A stretch of 64,000 nt of DNA from Bacilliculturomica massiliensis (GTDB lineage: Bacteria; Bacillota; Clostridia; Peptostreptococcales; Anaerovoracaceae). Made by a program: the position numbers and the translations under genes. Below the pieces are notes generated by a model. It did no database searches. It was not told where the DNA came from and saw only the letters and a list, made by a program, of their open reading frames with translations. Positions 8,328 to 16,624 of this stretch are shown here, in pieces (within the stretch, counting starts at the first letter, position 1; every line of letters starts with the position of its first letter). The stretch lies in NCBI RefSeq assembly GCF_900605495.1, contig NZ_LR027603.1:433867-497866 (forward strand), read 5' to 3'.

Positions 8328-9386
8328 ATGAATAAGAAATTGAAAAAATCCATCTGCATCATATGCATGCTCACCCTGATCTCGGCCTGCTTTGCCGGCT
8401 GCGGCGGAGGCGGCAGCGGCGGAGAGACGGGCGATCCGGATAAAGTCTATAAATTGTCCTGGGCCGGGATCGGTTCCACGGAAGCCATCGACACCTGGAT
8501 CGCTGAGGAAGCGGCGAAAAACATCAGCGAGGCCACGGACGGCCACGTGGAGATCACCGTTTATCCGGCGTCCCAGCTGGGAGACTATGTGCAGGCCTAT
8601 GAGGAGATCATGCAGGGCACCATCGACATGGGACTCTTCACGATGACGGGCAGCCACGACATCTTTGCAGAATCCCTGTACATCCCCTTCTTTGTACAAG
8701 ACACGGAGGAATTCAAAGAAGCGTACGGGCAGGACAGCTATATCTATAAGACGTATTCGGAATTTCAGCAGAAGTACGGCGTCAAGACCTTCGGATTCTG
8801 GCCCAGCGGTTTCCTGGGTCTGGGTTTTGCGGACCTGACCGATAAGGCCAGAGGATCGCTGTTCGATTTCAGCGTGCACAAGGAAGATCTGGTGCGGGCT
8901 CCGGCCATGGAAACGATGGCGCTGATCATCAAGGCCATGAATTTCAACACCACCACCATCAACTACGCAGACCTGTACACCGCCCTGCAGACCGGCGTCG
9001 CCGACGGCTGGTACGGCGGCGGACCCTATCTGAACTACGTTTCCTTCGTGGACGTCATCGACCATTTTGTGGACTACAAGATCATGCCTGACGTCTACGC
9101 CTGCATCATGAATCAGGCCAAGTGGGACACCATACCGGAGGAATATCAGACGATCATCAACGACTGCATCGTGGACGCGCTGAATCAGGGAGCCGATCAG
9201 CTGGCCGTACAGGAGGAAGAGTCCATCCAGGGACTGCGCGACGCAGGCGTGGAAGTGATCATACCCTCGGATGAAGAGCGGGCGTCCATGAGCGAATTTA
9301 TGAAGACCAACGTGTGGCCCAGACTTGCCGACTACTACGGCGAGGATTATATGAATGAGCTGGCCGAGTATTCGGATACTCTGTAG
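8328..9386 (+). CDS. TRAP transporter substrate-binding lipoprotein (DctP family)
   Basis: 352-residue exported binding protein. The N-terminus has a basic start, a hydrophobic stretch and a lipobox ending in CFAGC followed by a glycine-rich linker, so it is a membrane-tethered lipoprotein. The mature part shows DctP features such as YPASQLGDYVQAYEEIMQGT and MGLFTMTG, and an ADLYTALQTGVADG segment in the second lobe. DctP proteins usually bind carboxylates, by an arginine salt bridge. AGGAGGAGAAG precedes the start. With the two permease genes that follow it forms a complete TRAP system, presumably importing the substrate of the island. Confidence 0.92.
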   Translation: MNKKLKKSICIICMLTLISACFAGCGGGGSGGETGDPDKVYKLSWAGIGSTEAIDTWIAEEAAKNISEATDGHVEITVYPASQLGDYVQAYEEIMQGTIDMGLFTMTGSHDIFAESLYIPFFVQDTEEFKEAYGQDSYIYKTYSEFQQKYGVKTFGFWPSGFLGLGFADLTDKARGSLFDFSVHKEDLVRAPAMETMALIIKAMNFNTTTINYADLYTALQTGVADGWYGGGPYLNYVSFVDVIDHFVDYKIMPDVYACIMNQAKWDTIPEEYQTIINDCIVDALNQGADQLAVQEEESIQGLRDAGVEVIIPSDEERASMSEFMKTNVWPRLADYYGEDYMNELAEYSDTL

Positions 9387-9416
9387 GCGCTGCATTGTAT
9401 GGATTGCGAGGCTGAT

Positions 9417-9959
9417 ATGAAAAAGATGAAACCGATCGAAGAGTGGTTTTTGTGGAGAGTCTGCGAGAAGCTGATGCGGTACATCCTGATCTTTTCCAGC
9501 GCCGTGCTGATCGTGGTGGTGGGAGCCGCGGTGTTCGCCCGGTATTGCATGGACGGAGATTTCTTCGGTTCCGACGAGATCATCACGCTGTTCGCCATGT
9601 GGGTCTACTGGCTGGGCGGCGCCTACGGCAGCTATGAGGCCAGTCACATCTCGGCGGATCTGACCAATTTATTTGTAAAAAGCGAAAAAGTCAAGAAAGT
9701 ACTGCAGATCATCGTAAACGCGCTGACCACGTGCATTGCAGGCGTGCTGGCCTACTGGTCCGTGGTGTACTACGCAGTTTGGAATATTCAGACCGGGGCC
9801 ACCACCCCCGGCCTGGGCATCCCGCTGCTGGCGAGCAACAGCGCCATCACTGTGAGCTTATGTCTGATGTTTTTGTACTCTCTGTATCATCTGGTGAGAG
9901 TATTCATACCGCGGGCGGACTCCGCAGCGCAGATCGCGGGGAAGGGGGAGACTGCGTAA
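9417..9959 (+). CDS. TRAP transporter small permease (DctQ family)
   Basis: About 180 residues with four predicted membrane segments (around LIFSSAVLIVVVGAAVFARY, FAMWVYWLGGAYGSYE, IIVNALTTCIAGVLAYW and SAITVSLCLMFLYSLYHL). DctQ subunits bridge the binding protein and the large permease. The ATG at 9417 has GCGAGG upstream; an in-frame ATG at 9399 would add six residues. Its stop overlaps the next start. Confidence 0.9.
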   Translation: MKKMKPIEEWFLWRVCEKLMRYILIFSSAVLIVVVGAAVFARYCMDGDFFGSDEIITLFAMWVYWLGGAYGSYEASHISADLTNLFVKSEKVKKVLQIIVNALTTCIAGVLAYWSVVYYAVWNIQTGATTPGLGIPLLASNSAITVSLCLMFLYSLYHLVRVFIPRADSAAQIAGKGETA

Positions 9960-11276
9960 ATGGAAATACTGATAATCGCACTGGTACTGCTGGTGCTGGT
10001 CGTACTGCTGGTGGCGGGAGTTCCCGTACCCTTCAGCTTTGGAGGCGCGGTGATCGTTCTCGTCATGATATTCGGCTACGCGCCCTCGGCGTTGATGTCC
10101 ACCAGCTACAGTAAGCTGGCTTCCGTGACGCTGCTGGCGATCCCCATGTTCATTCTGGCCGGCGGGATCATGGAAAAGGGGAAGATCGGCAAGGCGCTGA
10201 TCGACTGGGTAGATATTTTTGTGGGACGGATCAAAGGCGGGCTGTGCATCGTAACGGTGATCACCAGCGCCATCTTCGGCTCGATCTGCGGCAGCGGAGC
10301 CGCCACGCTTTCCTGTATCGGCTCCATTATCGCGCCTCAGGGCAAGGAGAGAAAGTATCCCATGGGCGTGATGGCGGCGGTAGCCTGCTGCGCCGCTCCG
10401 CTGGGGCTGCTGATCCCGCCCAGCGCGGCGCAGATCCTCATCGCATGGACGCTGAACATCTCCGTGCTGGCCTGTTTTCTGTCCACCATCGTGCCTGGAG
10501 TCATTCTGACGATCCTGCTGAGTCTGGGTTCCTGGATCCTGATGCGGAAAGAAGAGGGCGTCCTATACGAAGCCAGCAGGACGCCGTCGCAGTGGGGTTC
10601 GGAGTTCCTGAAACGGACGAAGATGGCCGTCCCCTCTCTGCTGATGCCGGTGATCATTCTGGGAGGCATCTACTCGGGGGCTATGACCGCCACGGAATCC
10701 GCTGGAGTCGCAGTGATCTATGCCATTCCGGTGGCCATGTTTGTCTATAAAAAGCTGAAGCCCAGAGATCTGCTGAACACGCTGGCTGAGACGGCCACCA
10801 CCACCGGCGTCATCATGGTGATGATCGGCGTGGTGTGCATGCTGAGCCGCATCCTGACTCAGCAGAACATTCCTCAGCTCGTGTCGGACACGCTGATGAG
10901 CATCTCCGACAACAAATACGTGATCCTGCTGATGATGAATCTGTTTCTGGTGCTCATCGGCATGGTCATGGATGACACCAGCGGCACGCTGCTGGCCGCT
11001 CCCATTCTCTTTCCCATCGCCATGGAGATCGGCATCTCGCCGTATCACTTTGCGGCTATCATGGGAGTCAATCTGGGAATGGGCAACATCACGCCGCCCA
11101 GCGCGCCTTTCATCTACCTGTCCGCCAGGATCTACAACGTGCAGGCAAGCGAGGTACTGAAGCCTACTGCGTTTCTGCTGCTGTTTGCCTACCTGCCCAC
11201 GCTCATTCTGGTGACGTACTGGCCCGCGGTCTCACTGACGCTGCCCAAACTTTTGCTGGGGACGGCGTTTGTGTAG
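9960..11276 (+). CDS. TRAP transporter large permease (DctM family)
   Basis: 438 residues, about 12 hydrophobic segments, the sodium-driven translocation subunit of the TRAP system. Typical DctM stretches include VPVPFSFGGAVIV, LLAIPMFILAGGIMEKG, GSICGSGAATLSCIGS and GVNLGMGNITPPSAPFIYL near the end. The start immediately follows the small-permease stop, giving coupled synthesis. The usual length is about 430, so the gene is complete. Confidence 0.95.
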   Translation: MEILIIALVLLVLVVLLVAGVPVPFSFGGAVIVLVMIFGYAPSALMSTSYSKLASVTLLAIPMFILAGGIMEKGKIGKALIDWVDIFVGRIKGGLCIVTVITSAIFGSICGSGAATLSCIGSIIAPQGKERKYPMGVMAAVACCAAPLGLLIPPSAAQILIAWTLNISVLACFLSTIVPGVILTILLSLGSWILMRKEEGVLYEASRTPSQWGSEFLKRTKMAVPSLLMPVIILGGIYSGAMTATESAGVAVIYAIPVAMFVYKKLKPRDLLNTLAETATTTGVIMVMIGVVCMLSRILTQQNIPQLVSDTLMSISDNKYVILLMMNLFLVLIGMVMDDTSGTLLAAPILFPIAMEIGISPYHFAAIMGVNLGMGNITPPSAPFIYLSARIYNVQASEVLKPTAFLLLFAYLPTLILVTYWPAVSLTLPKLLLGTAFV

Positions 11277-11313
11277 ACGGGGAATTGAAGCGGCATCCGC
11301 CCAGGAGAGCCGG

Positions 11314-11421
11314 CCGGCAGACGTGGACTGGAGGTCAGAATGTGGGTCGACCGTCAGGCGTGAGCTGGCCGTCAGGCGTGAACTGACCGACAGATATGGA
11401 TCGGCCGTCGAACGTGGGCTG
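11314..11421 (+). repeat. Degenerate 18-bp tandem repeat between dctM and mttB-like gene
   Basis: Six or so units of 18 bp. The clearest four run 11350-11367, 11368-11385, 11386-11403 and 11404-11421, for example GCCGTCAGGCGTGAACTG and GCCGTCGAACGTGGGCTG. A similar 18-bp GC-rich array lies before ktrA at 28059-28148. An in-frame reading (TTG 11269 to 11469) links the flanking genes but has no family resemblance, so it is treated as non-coding. Confidence 0.6.
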
Positions 11422-11465
11422 ACGCCGCAGGCGGCCGCGTCTTTGAGGCATAAAGGAGGAAGAGG

Positions 11466-12899
11466 ATGAAACGGAATTTTCCAATCGACATTGAATTCAG
11501 GATACTGGATCAGGAAAAGATCGAAAAGATCCATAGAGCAAGCCTGCGTATTCTGGAGGAAGTGGGGATCAAGGTCACAGGAGAACGGATGCGCGGCGCG
11601 CTGGCAGAACACGGCGCGGTTATGGAGGCCGGCGACATTGTGAAGATCCCCTCTGCACTGGTGGAAAAGGCGCTTGCCACAGTTCCGGAGGTGATCAGAC
11701 TGTACAACCGGGACGGGGAGCAGGTGGGCGAGCTGGGACCGGAGAGAAATATCTACTTTGGTTCCATCGCTGAACAGCTGGAATACCTGGACTATAAGAC
11801 GAACACAGCGCGGCGCTTCACGAGAGATGAGATGAAGATCATGTGTACGCTGCAGGATTATCTGCCCAATATCGCGTTTACCACGTCAGTGGGCATTCTG
11901 GGCGGAGTGCCCGCTCAGCTGGCGGGACAGATCGGCTTCATCGAGGTAGTCCGAAACTTTACAAAGAACATCCATGTGGTGACCTCCGATGTGGAGGCGC
12001 TGAAGGATATTGTAAAGATCGCCGCCGATCTGGCGGGAGGGCCGGAAGCACTGGCGGAAAAACCGCTGTTCGTCTATTATGCCGAGCCCATTCCGCCGCT
12101 TCTGCACCCCTATGAATCCAACGAGAGGATCGCAGTCTGCGCGGAACACGGGATCCCCTTCACCTATATGCCTTACAGCATGATGGGCGGAACAGGTCCC
12201 ATCACGCAGGCGGGCATCCTGGCCCAGAATAACGCGGAGGTGCTGGCCGGACTGGTGATGTCTCAGGTCATCCGTCAGGGCGCGCCCTATATCTACGGGT
12301 CCATGCCCACCGTATTTGACATGAAGACCACCATTGGTTCCTACGGCGCGCCGGAATTTCACCTGAATATCGCGGCAGCCGCTGAGATGGCGGAGTTTTA
12401 CGGTATCCCGTTCTACGGTTCCGCCGCTATTTCCGATGCCAAGACCATCGATCCTCAGAGTGCGGCGGAACTGGAGATGACGCTATTTTCCGCCATGCTG
12501 AGCAAGGCCGGACTGGTCCACGACGTGGGCCTGCTGGACCACTGCCGCAACATTTCGCCCATGGCCATCTATCTGGCCAATGAGATCATAGAGCAGTTAA
12601 AATATTATGTGAGAGGCGTGGATGTAAGCGACGAAACGCTGCTCCTGGATGTGATCGGAGAGGTGGGGCCCGGCGGACACTATCTGGAACATGTCAGCAC
12701 TCTGAAAAACTTTAAGAAATACTGGTACCCGAAGGTGTTTGAGCGAAATATGGTCAATCCGGAAAAATCGGACCTGCTGGAGAAAGGGGTGGAGGCCATT
12801 GACACGATCCTGGCCACCCATGTGCCCGCGCCTCTGGCGCCGGAGAAGGAAGCGATTTTGGCCAGACACGAGGCGGAGCTGCTTTCCAGAGTATTTTAG
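11466..12899 (+). CDS. MttB-family corrinoid-dependent methyltransferase, non-pyrrolysine
   Basis: 477-residue member of the trimethylamine methyltransferase (MttB) superfamily. Members without pyrrolysine demethylate quaternary amines such as glycine betaine, proline betaine, carnitine or butyrobetaine, passing the methyl to a corrinoid protein. The reading frame has no internal amber codon, so it is a non-Pyl type. Characteristic segments are HRASLRILEEVGIKVTGERM near the N-terminus, GGTGPITQAGILAQNNAEVLAG around residue 240, and a late glycine-rich GEVGPGGHYLEH. AAAGGAGGAAGAGG precedes the start. The corrinoid protein gene follows 50 nt later. No RamA-type reactivase or MtvA-type second methyltransferase is present in the window, so the methyl acceptor is unknown. 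Confidence 0.88.
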   Translation: MKRNFPIDIEFRILDQEKIEKIHRASLRILEEVGIKVTGERMRGALAEHGAVMEAGDIVKIPSALVEKALATVPEVIRLYNRDGEQVGELGPERNIYFGSIAEQLEYLDYKTNTARRFTRDEMKIMCTLQDYLPNIAFTTSVGILGGVPAQLAGQIGFIEVVRNFTKNIHVVTSDVEALKDIVKIAADLAGGPEALAEKPLFVYYAEPIPPLLHPYESNERIAVCAEHGIPFTYMPYSMMGGTGPITQAGILAQNNAEVLAGLVMSQVIRQGAPYIYGSMPTVFDMKTTIGSYGAPEFHLNIAAAAEMAEFYGIPFYGSAAISDAKTIDPQSAAELEMTLFSAMLSKAGLVHDVGLLDHCRNISPMAIYLANEIIEQLKYYVRGVDVSDETLLLDVIGEVGPGGHYLEHVSTLKNFKKYWYPKVFERNMVNPEKSDLLEKGVEAIDTILATHVPAPLAPEKEAILARHEAELLSRVF

Positions 12900-12949
12900 G
12901 GAATGTCTGATTCAGAATATGGAACGTGCTGCAGAATTGGAGGTGCCGT

Positions 12950-13582
12950 ATGGATATTTTAAAACAGATCAGTCAGTATGTTGTGGAAGGCGAGCCCGGC
13001 GAACTTGAAGAGCTGATGCGGAGAGCGCTGGATCAGGGGTCGACAGCCAGAGAACTGCTGGACGGCGGGCTGCTGGATGGAATGAATCAGGTGGGCGAGC
13101 TTTTCAGAGAGGGGGAAATGTTTGTGCCGGAAGTCCTCATGTCTGCCAGGACCATGGACTTGGGGATGGAGATCATCAAACCGCTGCTGGGCGAGGGGGA
13201 TGTGAAGGTCGCAGGCAAGATCGTGGTAGCTACCGTGAAGGGAGACCTGCACGATATCGGAAAGAAGCTGGTCTGCATGATGCTGGAAGGGGCGGGCTAT
13301 GAGATCCACGATCTGGGCGTGGATGTGAGCCCGGAGGATATCTGCAGGGCCGTGGAGGAAATTCGTCCTGATCTGGTGGGCATGTCTGCCATGCTGACCA
13401 CCACTATGACGGCCATGAAAGAGACTACGGAAGCGCTGCGGGCAGCCGGTCTGTACGACTCTGTAAAGGTCATGGTGGGCGGCGCACCTATCAACGCGGG
13501 GTTTGCGGAAGAGATCGGGGCCAATTACTCTCCCGATGCAACGGGAGCGGTGGAGCTGGCAAACGCGCTGATGGCATCGTGA
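12950..13582 (+). CDS. Corrinoid methyltransferase protein (MtbC/MtmC type)
   Basis: 210 residues, the usual size. An N-terminal four-helix cap (about 1-85, with GMNQVGELFREGEMFVPEVL) is followed by a Rossmann-like B12 domain with the DxHxxG motif: D99, H101 and G104 in GDLHDIGKKL. H101 would be the lower axial cobalt ligand. Later SAMLTTTM and VMVGGAPIN complete the cofactor pocket. The start is set by GGAGGTG seven bases upstream. It should shuttle methyl groups from the adjacent MttB-like enzyme. Confidence 0.93.
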   Translation: MDILKQISQYVVEGEPGELEELMRRALDQGSTARELLDGGLLDGMNQVGELFREGEMFVPEVLMSARTMDLGMEIIKPLLGEGDVKVAGKIVVATVKGDLHDIGKKLVCMMLEGAGYEIHDLGVDVSPEDICRAVEEIRPDLVGMSAMLTTTMTAMKETTEALRAAGLYDSVKVMVGGAPINAGFAEEIGANYSPDATGAVELANALMAS

Positions 13583-13811
13583 CCGCCTGCCATCGGCCGT
13601 TGGACGGAAGGCGGCAGATCCACAGCCGGTGATGCCGTACCGTAGGTTTCCTGCTGCCGAAAGGCCGCTGGTCGTGCGGGGCTGTGGGCTGGTGCAGAGC
13701 GCCTGCTACCGGAGACCGCCGGTCCGCGGGACTGTCGGATGCCGCGGGGGTGGAAGACGGCAGCCTGGAGCCGCCGGTGCGGATGACGGAGAAATCGAAA
13801 GGAAAAGAGAC

Positions 13812-14594
13812 GTGTTAAGAGATATTGGAATTCAACAGATATATGCGAGGAAGGATCGCGTTGGGTACGGTATGGGACTTGGTGTCATGCTGCTGGATGA
13901 AGTCTATCCGGGATTTCCCGGAGATCTGAGAAATCCCAGTGCATATCCGTTTCCCATCCAGTATGAGATCATGGAAGGCCTGAACTGCCGCAACGTCGCC
14001 TGGTGCAAGGGGGATGACGAAGCTCTTCTGCCGCCCATACTGAAGGCGGCGAAAAAGCTGGAGCGGATGGGCTGTCGTGGAATTTTGGCGGAATGTGGAT
14101 ATTTCGCGTATTTTCAGCCCATGGTGGCGGGGACTGTAAGCGTGCCCGTGTTCATGTCCAGCCTGCTGCAGATCCCCTTCATTCAACAGATCATCGGTCC
14201 GAAAAAATCGGTGGGAATCTTCTGCGCCACATCCGGGGGCCTGAGCGAGCAGCATTTGATCAATGTGGGGGTGGACCCGGACAGCAGATATCACATTAAA
14301 GGAGCCATGGACGAGGGAGGATGTCCTCAGTTCGTATCTCTCTGGGACGAGACCCGCAGGCCGGAGACGCCCACCGCCGATTACGGAAAAGCGGAGGCAG
14401 ATATCGTGGCCAAGTGCCGGGAGTACGTGAGAGAATACCCGGATATCGGCGCGCTGATGTTGGAGTGCACAGGATTTCAGCCTTTTGCCAGAGCCATACA
14501 ACGTGCGGTAGATCTTCCTGTATTCAGTTGGGCGACCCTGATGGATTACGCATATTCAGCGGTGGCCCACAGAGATTTTTACGGACACGTATAA
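13812..14594 (+). CDS. Asp/Glu racemase-like protein (paralogue 2)
   Basis: 260 residues from a GTG at 13812, preceded by AAAGGAAAAGAGAC; an upstream in-frame extension to 13629 looks non-coding. It is the same length as the divergent protein at 1181-1963 and resembles it throughout, with C95 in AECGYFAYFQ and C219 in LECTGFQPFARAIQ as the likely catalytic pair, plus shared VFMSSLLQIPF. It is the last gene of the island. Racemase, isomerase and decarboxylase activities all occur in this superfamily, so the reaction stays open; two copies suggest related substrates or paired stereochemistry. Confidence 0.8.
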   Translation: MLRDIGIQQIYARKDRVGYGMGLGVMLLDEVYPGFPGDLRNPSAYPFPIQYEIMEGLNCRNVAWCKGDDEALLPPILKAAKKLERMGCRGILAECGYFAYFQPMVAGTVSVPVFMSSLLQIPFIQQIIGPKKSVGIFCATSGGLSEQHLINVGVDPDSRYHIKGAMDEGGCPQFVSLWDETRRPETPTADYGKAEADIVAKCREYVREYPDIGALMLECTGFQPFARAIQRAVDLPVFSWATLMDYAYSAVAHRDFYGHV

Positions 14595-14819
14595 GCGGGC
14601 GGCAGAAGAATTTTCCGGGATCCGGTTCGGAACACCGGTATGGCAGACCACAGGCGCGGTCTTTCAATCTCCGCGTCGGGGCGCTTTCGCGGCGGCTTCC
14701 CGACGCAGGCCGCGCCTTCGCCGCGATATTCCGCTGGTTTCCTTCGGCAGGCCGATGTTTTTCTGGAGGCCGCTGACTTCCGGCAGCTGTCAGTACCCAA
14801 CCGGTGGCTGACAGGGAGG
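14595..14819. other. GC-rich non-coding stretch after the island
   Basis: 225 bases with no credible gene. Composition is GC-rich and compositionally like the other mosaic spacers of the window. No clear intrinsic terminator for the island was found here. Confidence 0.4.
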
Positions 14820-14919
14820 GCAAATAGGTCAAATCTGGATTTTTTTCTCGATCTCGCCGAAAACGAGCTTTCAAATAGGCGAGAATCACATTTTAATTGA
14901 GCGTTCACCTATTTTTGAA
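14820..14919. repeat. AT-rich block with AAATAGG words (left half)
   Basis: Contains CAAATAGGTC (14821-14830), AAATAGGCG from 14873 and the inverse form TTCACCTATTTTT at 14904-14916. The same words recur at 16703-16795 and 20961-21140. The IS3-type insertion appears to separate this block from the one at 16703. Confidence 0.5.
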
Positions 14920-14988
14920 TGGTACCCCATGTCAAGGACAATATCAATTTTTGATTTCCCTATTTTTTGGAATCAAGGTTTGGATAAA

Positions 14989-15018
14989 CCTGCATGTTAG
15001 ACAGTTGCTTTTTGTGTG
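14989..15018. repeat. Left inner inverted repeat of the IS
   Basis: 30-bp repeat related in inverted orientation to 16595-16624. Shared elements are CCTGCA, TAGACA and GCTTTT(T)GTGT. Confidence 0.6.
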
Positions 15019-15040
15019 CCCTGAATCATGGACAGCATGT

Positions 15041-16153
15041 TCAGGTGCTCTTTCTTTGATCGTTATCCTGGGCATTGTCCTTCGCAGGGAAGCTGGAACA
15101 GACGCCTGTTCCTTTTCTGCAAGGCTGTTCGACTGCACAGCCAGGCCTGCTGTTTCCTGGCTCCGCTTCCGCTCCCAATTCGCAAACCGGTTTGTGCGCA
15201 GCTGGCACAGCCGGTTTGTTGGGAATGTTTAATGGATACATTCCCGTCGTACAAAATTCATAGAACTCGGTTGGTGAAAGCTTTGCCAGATCCCACTGGT
15301 ATCGCCGGTTGTTGTAATAATCCATGTATTCGTCCACCACCGCCTTTACGTCCTTCCATTCCTTGCACTCACCCAGTTTTTCCTTGATGTGATCCTTCAT
15401 ATGGCCAAAGAAGCTTTCCTGTGGCGCATTATCCCAGCAATTGCCCTTCCGCGACATCGAACGCCGCAGCTGCTTATCCGTCAGGAGGTTGATAAAGCAG
15501 TGGCTGGTATAATGGCACCCTTGATCACTATGAACGATCGTCTCGGCGGTGAGCGCGATGCCATGCCGATCAACAAGCTGTTTTACTGTCTCCAAAACGA
15601 AGTCCATTTCCAGCGATTCGCTCACTACGTACGACAGGATCTCTTTCGTAAAGGCATCCAGAATGGTCGACAGGTAAGCAAATGTCCCGTTGTAAGGCAG
15701 GTACGTGATATCCGTCAGCAGTACCGTCCTCGGTCCATAGCATTCAAATTCACGCCGGAGTAAGTTCTCCGCAACGTTGTCCGTCTTCAGCGCCCTGGCC
15801 ATCCGCCGATAGGGATTCGCCTTCCTGATCGGACACGACAGGTTGTACTTGTTCATCAAGCGGCGGATCTTCTTCTGATTCATGATGACGGGTGGATCCT
15901 GATGCAGCAGCGCCATATGGATACCGCGGGCCCCCTTGGTGTAGCCATGCATCTTGTAAGCGCCAAGAATCTGATCGAACGCTCTGCGATCCGCTGCCTC
16001 TCGCCGTTCCCGGATCGGAGCCGCTTTTACCCAAGCGTAATAGCCGCTTCTGGATACCCCTGCGATCCGGCACAGTTCTGACACACAAAGCGGGGGCTCT
16101 CCGGCCGCGATCGTTTGATCGATCACTTCAAATACAAAGGAAGATTCATTCAT
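15041..16153 (-). CDS. IS3-family transposase, catalytic orfB
   Basis: About 370 residues from the ATG at 16153, normally made as an orfA-orfB fusion by -1 frameshifting. The DDE triad is intact: D in LLTDITYL, D in VHSDQGCHY and E in PQESFFGHM. An N-terminal HTH_21-like region includes CRIAGVSRSGYYAW. The last 65 or so residues after the usual end (SPTEFYEF) are an unusual extension reaching close to the IS end. Not needed for host functions. Confidence 0.9.
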   Translation of the reverse strand: MNESSFVFEVIDQTIAAGEPPLCVSELCRIAGVSRSGYYAWVKAAPIRERREAADRRAFDQILGAYKMHGYTKGARGIHMALLHQDPPVIMNQKKIRRLMNKYNLSCPIRKANPYRRMARALKTDNVAENLLRREFECYGPRTVLLTDITYLPYNGTFAYLSTILDAFTKEILSYVVSESLEMDFVLETVKQLVDRHGIALTAETIVHSDQGCHYTSHCFINLLTDKQLRRSMSRKGNCWDNAPQESFFGHMKDHIKEKLGECKEWKDVKAVVDEYMDYYNNRRYQWDLAKLSPTEFYEFCTTGMYPLNIPNKPAVPAAHKPVCELGAEAEPGNSRPGCAVEQPCRKGTGVCSSFPAKDNAQDNDQRKST

Positions 16154-16164
16154 TAGCAATGCAC

Positions 16165-16566
16165 CTACTTCCTTGTATTCTTGATCGAGGTAATTTTTTT
16201 TAAAAACTCAACCTCCTGACGGAGGTACTGTACCTCATGCAGAAGATCACGGATCGCCGCTTCGGGCGTATCCCCAATTAGGGGCAGTTCTCTCCTGCTC
16301 GTGGGACCTTCCCGGAACCCCTCCGGCCGCTTTGCTTCCTTGCGGATCATGGAAGAAATACCGCTGATCCGGCTCTCGCCCAGAATGCTCATCGGAAATC
16401 CATGCTCCTCAAGGATCTGCCGGGGCAGCTTCCCCTTTCTATATTCTTGATAAAAGAGTTCCTTGAATTCTTTCGTGAGATAGAGGGTGTTGGGTGTAAC
16501 GTTGTAGGTATATGGGTTCTCTTGCAGCAGTTTTATCTGCTCTTCTGTGAACGGTATTTTGCTCAT
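16165..16566 (-). CDS. IS3-family orfA, helix-turn-helix protein
   Basis: 133 residues. A helix-turn-helix segment (about 28-70, ...LPRQILEEHGFPMSILGES) recognises the IS ends, and a C-terminal leucine-zipper-like heptad region (IRDLLHEVQYLRQEVEFLKK) mediates multimerisation. The frame ends five bases before the first orfB start codon, and a slippery run of A residues lies about 30 nt before its stop. GGAGG precedes the start at 16566. Confidence 0.88.
   Translation of the reverse strand: MSKIPFTEEQIKLLQENPYTYNVTPNTLYLTKEFKELFYQEYRKGKLPRQILEEHGFPMSILGESRISGISSMIRKEAKRPEGFREGPTSRRELPLIGDTPEAAIRDLLHEVQYLRQEVEFLKKITSIKNTRK
16194..16206 (-). other. Probable programmed -1 frameshift site
   Basis: On the minus strand, TTTTT is followed by eight A residues, giving codons TTT TTA AAA AAA ATT in orfA. 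A -1 slip continues through NYLDQEYKEVGALL into orfB with no stop, so the fusion transposase can be made. Confidence 0.75.
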
Positions 16567-16594
16567 GACGACCTCCTGATGTCCCTAGCGTACC

Positions 16595-16624
16595 ATACAC
16601 AAAAGCGAATGTCTATTTTGCAGG
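16595..16624. repeat. Right inner inverted repeat of the IS
   Basis: Pairs with 14989-15018. Between here and 16702 lie two further related motifs, TGTCCATAATTGGGGTA at 16651-16667 and TGTCCACACTTATGGGTACA at 16683-16702, which may be transposase sites or remains of an older element. Confidence 0.6.

Noticed and set aside
11269..11469. 66-residue gene bridging dctM and the mttB-like gene
   Set aside because: Its TTG start has no ribosome site and the product is made of the 18-bp repeat; overlaps with both neighbours are probably chance.
11466..12899. Pyrrolysine-containing MttB
   Set aside because: The frame is uninterrupted over the full family length, so no in-frame amber codon is read through.
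13629..13811. 61-residue N-terminal extension of racemase-like protein 2
   Set aside because: Arginine/glycine-rich, absent in the paralogue, and the GTG at 13812 gives the same 260-residue length as paralogue 1.
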